From NCBI RefSeq assembly GCF_018143015.1, contig NC_054743.1, forward strand, positions 42,736,922-42,800,921: 64,000 nucleotides of DNA, read 5' to 3'. This stretch comes from Lytechinus variegatus (Eukaryota; Echinodermata; Echinoidea; Temnopleuroida; Toxopneustidae). The position numbers and the translations under genes are program-made. The notes below the pieces were generated by a model. That model saw only the letters and a program-made list of their open reading frames with translations, did not search any database and was not told the origin of the DNA. Shown here piece by piece: positions 1 through 30,509 of this stretch. The number at the start of each line of letters is the position of its first letter. Within the stretch, counting starts at the first letter, position 1.

Positions 1-240
1 TCCAGAGCAAGTGAACTGTTCCGTAAATTCCTTAGACTGCAAATCGATCTGAGTGGTGAGCTAGAATCCTAGTCCTCGTAAAAAGGCAATAATTGTCATT
101 TATGATAACCATAGTGTGTATCTAACGCTTACGCAGCGGAATGCGGGTGGGGGCTGCCTCAAAAATTATAGATGGTTGCTTTCGGTAAAGGCGATAATTG
201 ACCACCTTTTCTCCTACTTACAAATTATTTTTCATTACAG

Positions 241-446
241 GTATTTTGGATACGACACTGGCAGCTAGTGATGCAATGGGCAAATGCCAACTTGCCCTAA
301 TGAGAAAAGAGCGGACTTTTTTAACCGAGTCAAAGGCGTCAGAAACTGAAAGGGGGCGTAAATGCAGCGAAGTGTGTCGGATATTTGCAAGGGACACTAC
401 TTCAACGCGTGCCGAGCGCAGAGATCCCAATACATATGCCACTTAA
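241..446 (+). CDS. Possible terminal exon of an upstream gene
   Basis: An acceptor-like stretch ending in cattacag at 233-240 is followed by about 65 open codons ending in a TAA at 444-446. The peptide is basic and charged (it contains KRERT-like and RAERRD-like stretches) and I do not recognise a domain. It lies some 470 bases before the AADAT start codon and matches no part of AADAT, so if real it would be the last exon of a gene starting left of the window. The only evidence is one acceptor and one open frame; chance is a fair alternative. Confidence 0.22.
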
Positions 447-912
447 TAATCATAAAAGTGTTGACCCGAAAATATAGGGTGATAATGGTGACAATAATGA
501 CAATTAGACACTTGATATAATCATGCATCAGATGATATGGGAATTTGAACTTTGTAATAGCACGTACGATTCATTCTACTACCCTAGGTGCAGCCAGGCG
601 ATGTAGTAAAGTATAACAACAAAGATGAAACGAGTTAAACGTGTTTACGATTCCTGCTCGTTTTTCAACAGCCAAACTCTCTCTCGTTAAAGATCTAAAA
701 TATCGAGCGTTGGTGAAAAAGCACATTCCAATCTAGTATCTACCTGCATGAAGCCCACTGTGCCAAGTAAGGATTGCCCGGCATAGCAAATAATCGTCTA
801 TGAAGAATCTTACAACATTTCAGGAAGTGTATGTGCTCCATTCTTTGACAAGACGCGGCCTGACGTGGTCAGCTTGAGTTTGTGACTCTTATCGTTTTGC
901 TGCCCAACGAAC
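447..912. other. Upstream region of the AADAT-like gene
   Basis: No repeat or coding signal is visible. The stretch should hold the promoter and 5' untranslated region of the aminotransferase gene that starts at 913. No clear TATA box or other core motif can be called by eye. Confidence 0.4.
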
Positions 913-19476
<18,564 letters not shown>

Positions 19477-19647
19477 GAAAGTGGGAAGAATGTAGAAAAT
19501 CATGCTGCCAGACATTATATTTCACTCTTACATGAAAATTACAGGAATGTTGTAGCCAAGCAAAGCTAAATTCTGTCAACATTTTTCTCCAAACTAAACT
19601 TGTTAATGATATAGTTAGGGACGTATGGCAGCCATTTCGAATAGCAA

Positions 19648-19653
19648 AATAAA
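19648..19653 (+). terminator. Polyadenylation signal for the AADAT-like gene
   Basis: AATAAA about 170 bases after the stop codon, in the expected strand and distance. The only canonical hexamer close to the end of the coding region. Confidence 0.65.
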
Positions 19654-21629
19654 GCATTCATCACATACATGACAAAGTTGATGATATATTTCGTTAGCAA
19701 TCATGTTTTCAGACAGTACTTGTATCACAATTACTTGCATTTAAGTGCTTACTCTTGAGAAATTTATTTTTCCCCTATTGATATTGTACATAATAGAGTA
19801 ACGGGGGTCTGTGGCAGCACGTTTTAATATTAATGAAATAATTATTTAAAAAGAAAATGTGTTTTCAGACATTATTTCGCTCCCGTGTCACAATAATAGG
19901 CATTTTACAATAAGTGTGCAGTTTTGTCATTTTTTGGGATAACGTGCATATTTCAGTGGCATATTGGATATTGCCAATTTGCGGAAATGCTTAAGGTTAC
20001 GAGCGTGTCATCATTCCGATTTGTAATCAGCACCCTTGAATTGACAAGAAAGAATGTATGAAAAATAATGTCACGCTTCCCCGGCCAGGACTATTAGGCA
20101 CCTTTCACAGGACAACGGAACGGACCTTCACGAAGGTAGTTGATTTTTTTAAAAGAGACTTTTGGGCCCGCCCTAAAAGACTGTCGTGCAATGCAAGTCG
20201 TGTAACCAGGCGATTCACCAAACGGCTGTCAATTTCGAGAGAATTAATGTTTCTGTTTCATTCAGATAGTAAGAAATTATATCATTCCTAATTCAAATTA
20301 CGCTTTTGTTCCGTTTTTTATTCAGCAATTGTATAATCTAAATAAATTATGATACTGACGTGGGTTCCTGACATGGATCATAATTTGTTAGATTTTAATC
20401 AATGGAAGAATTGCATTTATCACAGTGTGGTAGTAAAAAATATATAATTACATTTTGAGATAGAATATTATACAAACTAACGCAATAGAGTATAAACGTA
20501 ATTTGCGCTGATGGAAATGATGTCCTACATGTACATGATTATGATCATAGTGGATACTGGGGAAATAATAAGCGATCGGTAAAGCAGTATTCCTTCTGAG
20601 TAATTTTTACTAAATTATATCAAGATACCCAAAGCAAACCAAATCAATGCATACATAATTTTCCGTATCGAAAATCATGTCCTGTATAGTAGTGCAATTC
20701 CTTGTGAGATAAAATTAAACACAATTAATAATCCAGCGTTCCCTCTTGGTAATTTTTACTGAAACAAAATATATTGAGATACGAGAAGCAAACGAGACAT
20801 TGTGCATGCAAAATTTGCATTGATGGAAATTATGTCCTATATCATGTATATAGTAATGTAATTCATACTGAGAGAAAATATTATGGTCGATAATGCAGTA
20901 GTCATTCTGAGTAACTTTTACTGAAACAAGTTACATTAAGATACGAGAAGCAAACGAGACATAGGCTGTATCCATACATAATTTACACTCATGGAAATTA
21001 TGTCGTATAGTCATGTAATTCATACTGTAGAAAATTGTACACGGACGATAATGCAATATTCCCTCTGTATAATTTTTACTAAAACAAATTATATTAAGAA
21101 ACAAAAGCAAACGATACATATGCATCCATAATTTGCATCGATTGAAATTATATTCTATATAATGATGTAATTCATACTAAAGGAATATATACATGGTCGA
21201 TAATGTAGTGTTTCCTCTGAGTAATTATTACTCAAACAAATTAAGATACGAGAAGAAAACTAGATATATGCATATAATTTGCACTTATTGAAATTATGTC
21301 CTACATAGTATTGCAATTCATAATAAAGGAAATTATACACAGTCGATAATGCAATATTCCCTGTGAGTAATTTTTTACTGAAACAAATTATACTAAGATA
21401 CGAGGGGAAAACGATACATATGCATACATAATTTGCACAAATTGAAATCATGTCCTAAATAATGTGGTAATGAAATTCATACTGAGAGAAATTTATACGC
21501 TATCAGTACCGCAGCATTCCCTCTGAGAATATTAAGATACGAGGAGCAAACAATACAAATGCCATATGCATAAGTAATTTGCACTGATCGAAATCATGTC
21601 TCAAATAATAGGGTAATGCAAAAATATTA

Positions 21630-22099
21630 ATAAGAAGAATAATACTAATGTGCTTATATGGCGCATATCACTGCCAAATGTGTCTCTATGCGCTTAATTG
21701 GATATTATTACCCTTTTTATCCCCCTTAGCCCCGCAGCCTTTTACAGCGCTATGGCATTTCAAGGAATAAATTCTGCCGGGTACCTATTTACCTCACCTG
21801 GGTCGAGTGCAGCACAATTCAGGGGCCGCGGAACCGGGGGCTGGGAGGCTTCAGCCCTCCCCCACACACTTTTTTTTTCCAAAACCTGTATAAAATGCAA
21901 AAATGACCATATGACTGTGATTTTTAGCATGGTCAGCCCCCACCCCCCCCCCCCCCCCTCCCAGTTTGAAAACCGTTCCGCGGCCCCTGCCATGTGGATA
22001 AATTTCTTGGCGAAGGAAATAACGACATTGCTGGTACTCGAATCCACGACACTCTGTTTCAAAGTCCGAAGACTAATCCACTGGGCCACAACGCTCCAC
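21630..22099 (-). mobile_element. SINE family A inserted in the satellite, itself interrupted
   Basis: Same head, B box and body as 8661-8938, read on the minus strand, with a hairpin element inserted in its body. The satellite phrase gtaatg appears on both sides of the SINE and may be its target duplication. Confidence 0.85.
21819..21992. mobile_element. Hairpin element nested in the SINE
   Basis: The ends aggggccgcggaac / gttccgcggcccct are inverted repeats, and the interior has complementary cagccc / poly(C) stretches. Removing it restores the SINE phrase gcagcacaatgtggataaat seen intact near 57142, so it is a later insertion. Confidence 0.85.
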
Positions 22100-22604
22100 G
22101 TAATGTATGTAATTCATACTGAGAGAAATTATACGCTATCCTTAGTGCAGCGTTCCCTAGTAAGTTTATCTCAAAGAAATTATATTAAGATTCGAGGAGC
22201 TACGACAAATGATCCGTTATAAATTCCACGCACCAATCGAGTGACTAACTTCAACCCTCACGTAGTATCACCCTATCGCATGATGCTAATTTCCAACGAA
22301 TGCTGTCTTCAGAAAAAATAAGAAATTTGTGGTTTTAGCGATGGATAGCCAGGTATGGATAACCAACTGTGAACAGTACACATTCAGTTGGACAGCTCAT
22401 TTTACAACTCGAATTGTTCATATCTGTCTGGGAATAATTACTGAAATGGTTTTCTTATCATTACAACAATAAAAATTGAACGTAAGAAACATTATAACGT
22501 AAACGCATTTTATTACTTTTTGGGGCTTCCCATAATCTTAACACAGAGTTAGAGTATGGCCCAGGTCAAACCAAGGGCCGTTTCTTAAAGCTTTTCGTAA
22601 TTAA

Positions 22605-23201
22605 AAGTCAAGTCCACCTCAGAAAAATGTTGATTTGAATCAATAGAGAAAATTCAGACAAGCACAATGCTGAAAATTTCATTAAATCGGATGTAAAATG
22701 AGAAAGTTATGACATTTCAAAGTTTCGCTTATTTCCAACAAATATATGAGCGAGCTAGTTACATCCAAATGATAGAGTCGATGATGTCACTCACTCACTA
22801 ATTTCTTTTGTGTTTTATTGTTTGAATTATACAATATTTCGATTTTTACGAATTTGACGATTAGGACCTCCTTGCCTGAAGCACAAATTGTTGGAATAAT
22901 GGAATTCCACGTGTTCAGGGAAGAATGAAACTTCATTTCACATGACAATGACGAGAAAATAACAATATTTTATATTTCATATAATAAATTACAAAAGAAA
23001 TAGTGAGTGAGTGATGTCATCATCTCTCTCATTTGGATGTAACTGGCTCGTTCATATAACTATTTGTTGAAAATAAGCGAAACTTTAAAATGCCATAACT
23101 TTCTTATTTTACATCCGATTTTGATGAAATTTTCAGTGTTATGCTTGTTGTATGTTTCCCTTTTTATTCAAATCAAGTTTTTGTAGGGGTGGACATGTCC
23201 T
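22605..23201. mobile_element. 597-bp TTAA-flanked MITE with long inverted arms
   Basis: Flanked by TTAA at 22601-22604 and 23202-23205. Arms of more than 200 bases are imperfect complements (for instance catccaaatgatagag versus ctctcatttggatg). The sequence on either side (cttttcgtaa | gttacgataacttt) resembles part of the repeat seen again near 36140-36260, so it appears to have landed in an older repeat. Confidence 0.82.
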
Positions 23202-23666
23202 TTAAGTTACGATAACTTTGAGAACGACTGGTGATCCTCTCTTGTGGTAAATGTTATTCAGCATTAAATGTTCGTTGGTGACTATTGAGCGCGTAAGAAA
23301 GGTTCCCCAATTGTTCTTACAATCGCTGTTAACTTACGAACAGCTACACCCTCCTGGCTTCAGAATTAGGACCAAGTACTATGTACGTTTTCAATATTTA
23401 TAGGATCCATATCGTTATGCTAAACACTGCCGACGATTAAGGCGAGTCGTGCACTTTTAAGAGTCGAATCCGGTGTTCTGTGGTGAAAGCGACGGATCTT
23501 TTCCACCAGAACATACCCAGGAAGGAAAATAATGACGTCATTGCCATCTATTCTCTATACCAAAAGTCTTTACACGGAGCCAGATGGTATCTTTAGAAAC
23601 ATCATGTGACAGAGACTTTTTATACATTTCTGTGTTGTGGCCATTCATGCCGATATAACTACTTTG

Positions 23667-26600
23667 CTATTTTGTGCGGGCTTCATACATCTCTTCATAA
23701 TATTTCATCATCTCATCGCTACATCTCAGGACGTCAGCGGTAACCTCGTCACGAGAGGGCGGTTTACTCGCCTCCAGAAACTCCCCACTCAAAATGGCCG
23801 TCCCATATAAATGGACCAGATTTCCAACAAGCCCATCAGCCGGGAGCTTCCAGCTTTTCGTAATTTCGGCAGAAGCGTCCCACGATAATAGCGACTCGTC
23901 GTAAGGAAGCCCAATCGCTTTGCAGAACTTCGGCAACACTTCTGCTGGCTTCGACAGCAGATCGTCGCCGTCGATGACAATCGGATCGCTGTCTAGATTT
24001 TCGCAGACGTACTTCCATATGTCGTAAGTATCCTTGATCATAAGGCCACCTGAGTTTAAATATGGACAATCACGCTCGAGGTCGTACGTCTCCTCGACCG
24101 CGGCCTCGCCCTTCAGTAGACCGAGAGCCGAATGTTGAGCGAACATTGCCTTCCGCCACGAACGAAACACCCGAAGTGGGTGCCGAATGAGGAAAACGTG
24201 TTTGTAACCTTCAGGAAGAAATATGTATTCATTCGGCGTGATAGCGTATGCCATGTCCTTGACAAATACATGACGTTCGCTGGAGCTTTCCAAGAATTTA
24301 CCAATTGACGCAAACCTGTATTTATAAAAAGAGTGGAAATGGATTGGAATTCGGTGTGATCAGATCACATGGCTACTTAAAGAGGCACTTCATGCTGAAA
24401 ATGATATGGTTTTGACAAAAAACACTGAAGATTTCATCAAAACCGGAAAGAGAAAAGCAAAGTTATGACATGTCATAATAGTGAAACAGTTCTATGCATA
24501 TTCATTGAGCATGTCCTGCAAATCGATGATTTAAGGGGGATTTTGTCGAAAATTTGTGACCCGGAAGAGCAGTTTGGTTCTAAGTTTCGGATCTGACGAA
24601 CATTTGCAAATAATATGTCGCTTTTTACATCCCAGGACGAAACAGGGAGGTTTTGACCCACCAATTTTCGACAAAGACTCCGGATTTCATTATGAAAGGC
24701 ATTTTACAATATATTTTCTATGTGATTGATCGGTCATGTGACACGATTTAAATACATATCTTCAGATGCATGCAGAGTAATATTACATTACTTTGATTAG
24801 TCACAATTACCACTATTATGTTATATCCGTTTTAAGTAATATCGCATTTTTAACGAGAGAGGGGAAATTACTAAAACTGACACAAGGGCAAGCAATCACT
24901 TTTCTCTACGCACGTTTAAAAATGCAACTTCCTTATTCCAAGGAGTTAAAGGTGCTGAACTGCAAAAACTCCGGTGTTGATTTAACACCAGCCCGGAATC
25001 TATTATGTCCACACCGGAGAAGTATTAAAAAAAAACTTGCTGTTTTAATACTTATTGGTGTTGAATAAACACCTATCTGGTGTTAGACCATAACCATGCA
25101 GGCTGGTTTAGTTTTAACACTTCTCTGGCGTGGTCATATAAAGAATATGGGCTGGTGTTAGATTAACACCAATGTTTTTGCAATGTGGTAATTCCTTGTT
25201 TGTACCACTCCATACAGTGCGTATCAAAAAAAAAGTTTACACTTTGAAAAAGCTCTGGGAATTAAAAAATATACAACATGTGGGTATTTTTTTTCATATA
25301 ATCTTAGGTTTGGGTCTCATCTATCCAATGAGAGTAAAAGTTTTGACAGAATGTTACACTTGAGTGAGCACTGTCCATTATTGTAAAGCTCGCAGAGATC
25401 TGTTTGCGCAGAAATGCTTGTTTTCACGCTGTGTCAAGGGGAAAGGGCGAAATCAAACTTACCTTGCGAAACATTTCTTATACATTTCCCTTGCACTTTC
25501 AGTCAATTGAAATAAAACGGATACATTCAACCGTTTTGTAACAATTTTCCACCCAAATTGAAATTTCAACACTTAGTAAGCACAACCTTTACACTTTCTG
25601 TGCCAGCTGGATCTGAGGACATAACTGAATCTGAAGAAAAGTTAATATCAGACATCTCCAGCATTTTTATCATTTAAATTGGGTTTACATTTCATGTTTC
25701 ATTTAATACTTGTTTCTCCACACTTTTCCAAGCTTGAAAATGATTAACACAATGAAAATCAAGCCTAAGTTATTTCATGTAATTCACAGCTCAGTGTAAA
25801 GCAAATATTGTCACGATGGCCTCGGTGTGTGGGGGAGTGGGGTGGGGCGCAATGCACTCTTCGAAGGGTTTCGGGAAAGTAAACAAGATAAAAAAGGTTA
25901 TAAAAAAAGATATCTTCAAAATCAATTTTACTAGCTATATTCCACGTGTTCTTCATGATTAAGGGATACTTTTATTTGCATAACTATTTCAAAGTTCTGC
26001 GCAAATCATTTTTCACCAGCTTTTCAAAAGTAAGTGGTGCTCACTCAAGCGGAAATATTTTTCGACAGTTATATCGTCATTTGATTAAATGGATCTGTAC
26101 CAATGATAGAATGTGGGAAAATCTTCAGGATATTACAAATGTATAATTTTACAGGATTTTTTCTAAGTGTAAACTTTTTTTGATACGCACTGTATAACAC
26201 ATATGTTAAACTTAAAGGGGAATCCAGCAAAAATTAAAGGTTGTTTGTAGAGGAAAAGTGAAGATCTGACAAGTAGATATTTGAAAGTTTAAACACTATC
26301 GGATAAACAATAAGAAAGTTAAGAAGTTTTAAAAGTTGTAAAAATTGGTAATACCTATGGAGAATTCGAATTCGCCACATTGATGTTATCATGGTTATAG
26401 AGATGATTAGCAATGATTACCCTTTCATTTACTCCCACAAGATGGCTAAAATTTCATTTTTGAAAGGTTCTACTTCAAATTCTATTTTACTTCCAGGAGA
26501 CTTAGAGCAATATGATGTCTGTTTGATATTATGATTACTACCCCTGGGGAATATCTACTTAATTAATAGAAAACAACAAATACATTATAATTAAGTAAAT

Positions 26601-28154
26601 GGCCTTTGATAATGTTGCCAATTTGACATAAACATAAGAATCTTACCTTTTAAACAGGTATAACATTCTCATTGCCTATTCGATTTCTTTCAATTTTTTA
26701 CCCTCCTGTTTTACTTATTTTTCTTCCCTCTCACAAATCTTATAACCACAGTTGGATTTTAAACCTTTGGAATGAGTAGGCTTGTGTTGAAACAGAAAAA
26801 TCAAAGAATAACAATAAACAAAGTTTGAGAAAAATTGGACAAACAATGAGAAAGTTATGAGCATTTGAATATTGCAATCACTAATGCTATGGAGATCCTC
26901 TCATTGGCAATGCGACAAGGATGTGTGATGTCATATGTGAACAACTTTCCCTTTGATGGACTATAAAATACCCCCAAAATGTCTCTTTTTGCTTTTTCTT
27001 ATGGTGATATAAAATTTTATCCGTGATGTATTCTTTAAAAATCTGTATTACATGCCCTCCTATAGAAAGAATACATTATCTACTGATAGATGTGATAAAA
27101 GGGGCAATTTAAGTGAAATATATACTAGTGTAATGGGGAGAGTTGTTCATCGGTGACATCACACATCTTTGCCGCATTGCCAATGTGAGGATCTCCATAG
27201 CATTAGTGATCGCAATATTCAAATGCTCATAACCTTCTCATTATTTGTCTGATTTTTCTCAAACTTTCGTTGATCTGTTTCTTTCATTTTTCTGCTTTCA
27301 CACAAGCTATCTTGTTCTAAAGGTTTCATTCTCCTTTAATATAACGAACCTAATGCCAGGTGGAGTGAGCACATCATTCCATAATTAACTTTGCGGAGCA
27401 CTTTTGGTAACCACTTATCTAGAGTTTAGGGAACTGCCAATCGGAAATTACTTGATTCACATCACAGCGTGAATTTAAAGGCTTAGATCTGTTTAAATCA
27501 CCCAATGGTGACTAGTATTAGGACTGTAATTTTTATCATGAATGATTTAATTCCAAGATTTTTCTTTTTGGGGGGAAGGGGGGGTCAATATTCGTCTGAA
27601 GCCCCCTATTTTATATGTAACTATTCTTAAACACTAGCAATAGGGTATCATCTATTGGAATGTTTTAAAAAAATATCACAATTTCAACATTATTTTGCAC
27701 GTTATAAAATAGCTATTAAATAAAAAACCGATAACTTCGCAACCCGGCTTTGGGCAGTATACACATGCAGCATAGCTATAAATACTATCAGAAAAAAATA
27801 GTAGGTAAGATTATCCGTTATAAAATATTAAACTTACGATAAATATTCCGGTCTTACTTCACAGTGGCAAATCTTGTCGAATAGATCACCAGCTTGCCTA
27901 AACTGTTCTTCATTTCCCTTGTATTGACGGGGAAGGTGGAGGCCTAATACCTCCCTCACTGTGTCGGTTGTCGCCTTGCAGTAGAGGTAGGGTTCGAACC
28001 ACACCTCGGTCTCTTTGCAAAAGCTCAGGCACTTGGTGAGGGCGGTGGAACAAGAACGTGGCACACACCACAGGATGGTGCGAGTCCGCGGCCCATGCGG
28101 GGTTTGAACGCTTGGAGTCGAACCATTCTGCTTTTCCGAAGTAGCGTCTGCCAT
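23667..28154 (-). CDS. P-loop sulfotransferase family protein, two exons
   Basis: Predicted PAPS-dependent sulfotransferase of about 321 residues. Exon 1 is 28154 down to 27838 and exon 2 is 24315 down to 23667; the donor reads gtaagt, the acceptor atacag, and the phase-2 join gives Ser106. The 5'-phosphosulfate loop is WCVPRSCSTAL (29-39). VFVKDMAYAI (122-131) is the conserved core strand, and IRHPLRVFRSW (149-159) is the 3'-phosphate motif with Arg150 and Ser158 at the eight-residue spacing known from cytosolic sulfotransferases. There is no signal peptide or membrane segment, so a cytosolic place is likely. The N-terminal ~22 residues are polar and probably disordered. Substrate is unknown. 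Related invertebrate proteins sometimes carry an aminotransferase-like name in databases, but the motifs seen here are sulfotransferase ones. It is convergent with AADAT and divergent from the SLC5A gene. Confidence 0.9.
24380..24480. repeat. MITE fragment in the sulfotransferase intron
   Basis: Begins ttaaagaggcacttcatgct and continues with phrases (gatttcatcaaaaccgg, gcaaagttatgacatgtcat) like those in the arms of the TTAA-type elements nearby. No matching right end is visible. Confidence 0.4.
24961..25182. repeat. Hairpin repeat with CACACCAG core, fullest copy
   Basis: Ends tgcaaaaactccggtgttga and taacaccaatgtttttgca are inverted. The interior repeats ggtgtt/aacacc phrases. Same family as 9486-9676 and 37959-38186. 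Sits 33 bases from the next element. Confidence 0.75.
25215..26192. mobile_element. 978-bp Tc1/mariner-like non-autonomous element
   Basis: TA flanks on both sides. The ends cagtgcgtatcaaaaaaaaa / ttttttttgatacgcactg are inverted, and complementarity continues inwards to gagtgagcac (about 25362) versus gtgctcactc (about 26038). CAGT-starting ends with TA duplication fit Tc1/mariner. No transposase frame. Confidence 0.82.
26216..27335. mobile_element. Composite of TTAA-type MITEs
   Basis: TTAA occurs at both outer edges (26212-26215, 27336-27339) with ends aggggaatccagc and ggtttcattctcct. The right 580 bases form a strong hairpin (about 26760-26960 against 27140-27320, including atgctatggagatcc and its complement), whereas the left ~540 bases do not pair with it. 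This looks like two related elements joined or nested. Confidence 0.65.
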
Positions 28155-28358
28155 TTATTCGTTCTGACTTTCACGCAGTGTAAAGGTATTTGCCCACTTC
28201 GAAGTTCGATGATTGTCGATTGTGAGATATGTTGTTCAACTCTTTGAAAATATTGTTAGGCAAGTGTTACAGAGACCTTGGCCTGGAGTCTCTCGATGTA
28301 TCTATTGAAAATCAGTCGATCGCATCGACAGACGATAGAGGGGGTTTTCATGATTTGG

Positions 28359-28898
28359 CCCCCGGGGGGTCGGGCCACTTCCATTCACGAGTGGATACCA
28401 TGCGCGACCATGGGGTCTCGAAAAGCACCCTAAACACGTAATTTCCATGTTCTAAAAATGCACCCCTTAACAAGTATTGGCGTGTGAAACCCTATCCTTA
28501 ACAAGTATTGGAAACAAAACGAAATTCTTAGCAAATATTCCCTGAATTGAACCCCTAAACAAGTACAAGAATGTTTTATTATTACGGGTCCTTCGGTCGT
28601 CGGCTTTACCTTATTTGGTTTAGTACGACCTCACCTTCTACACCTCGCGCAAATCGGACTCTAAACACGAAGTGTTGGGGCAAAAAGGACATCCTTTATA
28701 AAACATTTTTATTTTATTTTCTCATCCCCACAAATTCCACCCTAAACACGCAATTTCCTAGCGAAATAGATACTTTTTTTCATTATTTTTGCGTTTTGAC
28801 ACCCTTATCACGTTACGTACATAACGTGCCCTATCGTGAAAAAGACATCATTTTTACGTGTTTTTTTGGTCGCGCATGATATCCAATCGTCAATGTGG
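28359..28898. repeat. Inverted-repeat element between the divergent genes
   Basis: Full-length relative of 2616-2868. The left end cacttccattcacgagtgga plus gcgcgaccatgg pairs with the right end tggtcgcgcatgatatccaa. The interior repeats cttaacaagtattgg two to three times. It lies about 200 bases upstream of the sulfotransferase start. Confidence 0.75.
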
Positions 28899-30509
28899 TG
28901 AAGCGATAGTTGAAGGATGCAGTTCATAATAACAAAGAACATAATTTGAAAATCAAATAAGAATTTCAACTAAATCGCATGTGAACTGAGACAGGATTTG
29001 TAAATTTCCCTACTATTTATATGTAGACCTCTATATTATCATTCCCTATTTGGTTAATCTGGAAATTAGAAATCCAATGAAGTCTTTTCGTTTGAATTTT
29101 ATAGCACTTTTTGAACCGTTTAAAATCGACTTTGTATACATTTGAAAATAAAGAGGGGCCCTCATTATCTCACGAAGAGGCATAACTACTTAAATGACAG
29201 TGCAAGTTTTACATTTTTCAAATAAAATTGAAATTTAAATATTTCATTTTAAAAAAGGGGAACAAAATGAATGCATGTGTAACCCTGGAAAATTATCGGT
29301 AATCTCATTTGCACAATATGTTCATTAAAAATTAGATGTCACAAATCAAAAGAATCACACAGTTATTGTTTCTTTACATTTTGAAATCAAATGCTGGCGT
29401 AGAGATGAAGCATATACCAATATGTTAGAAGTGTAACAAACAAATTCACTGAAAAGAAGCTGATTTTAAGCAAAGCTAGAGTAAACATTTTTCGTTGAAA
29501 AAATTAAACTAGTGGAACCTTATCCCAATCAACGTAGAAAACTATCAAATAAAAAAATCATAAATAACAAAATACGGAAGAAAAGGGAAAAATTTTAGAC
29601 GCTATGTGAGGGGATGCTAATTTTTTCTAAGTATCGAAAATAGTTACATGTACTTATAACCTGGGGAGCATTTCATGAAAGACTTGTCAGACGTTTTCAT
29701 CCGACAGTTACCGTAGGAATTGTGCTTCATAGCCAATCAAAAATCAATGAAGTTTGACAGATGAAAATTTAGATGAAACGCCCCGAATATCTACGTGAAA
29801 ACCATTATTAGAATTGATATTTTTTCTCCCACCACCTTCTCTCTCACACACACACACTCACGCACACATAGACCCCACCCTATCTCTCTATATCTATTGG
29901 GGCGTGAGAGAGAGGGGTGTGTGTGTGTGTGTGTATTCTTATCTTTGTCCATTTCCATAGAAGCTGTTGTTATTATTATTGTACAATTTTCAAAATTTGT
30001 CTGCAGTTGGTTTGATTTGAATTTGTATGTTTAAGGAAATGAATTTAAAAAAAATTGAAATGTGTTAAAGGCATCACTTCCATATAGGCTTAGGTGAATA
30101 AAAAAGTGAATGTTAGGGTTGTTAGCAAGAAAAGATTAGTTCTAGATAGATGACCCTATACCTGTATACGAATGCGTGTTATTACATTGTAACCTGATAT
30201 GTGAGCTGAAACATTGCTGAGAGTAAAGAAGGGGTCAGGACGGATGCAATTATATATTTCCTAACGAGAACGAAATTGGTCGAACGGGGCGGATTTTATC
30301 TATTTTTTTATTCAGTCATGTCAGTCCGAACGTGCTAGATAATGAGTGAGCAAGAGCAGTGGGTGACACACCTCTTCCGCGCCTCCTATTACTAACCCCA
30401 TATTTTCCCAGCACCCCTCACATTCTCAACCTGTTGTGTACAGCCCATCTCAGACCTGGGCAAGATATTGTGTTTGAGCAGAGCATTTTTAACCCGTTCA
30501 AGTAGCAAG
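28899..30509. other. Intergenic interval and SLC5A upstream region
   Basis: AT-rich. It holds a small hairpin element at 29663-29784 (ends ggggagcatttcat / atgaaacgcccc) and (CA)n/(GT)n plus (AG)n runs at 29840-29935. The last 250 bases are richer in CG and precede the SLC5A start codon, so the promoter is probably there; no core element can be called with confidence. Confidence 0.5.

Larger units (their letters stand above)
20440..22215 (+). repeat. Degenerate satellite array, ~150-bp period
   Basis: About nine units share phrases such as aagatacgagaagcaaac, aatttgcactgatggaaatt, atgtcctat, taattcatactgagag and ttccctctgagtaa. Successive agatacgag anchors fall near 20624, 20778, 20939, 21090, 21243, 21395 and 21536, giving a 141-161 base spacing. 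The array is interrupted by a SINE at 21630-22099 and then resumes. It is intergenic between the convergent AADAT and sulfotransferase genes. No coding. Confidence 0.88.

Noticed and set aside
20440-22215. CRISPR-like array
   Set aside because: Units are about 150 bases, degenerate and contiguous, with no short exact repeats and unique spacers; this is a eukaryotic satellite.
21698-22222. 174-residue plus-strand frame
   Set aside because: Runs across a SINE, a nested hairpin element and satellite; chance frame in repeats.
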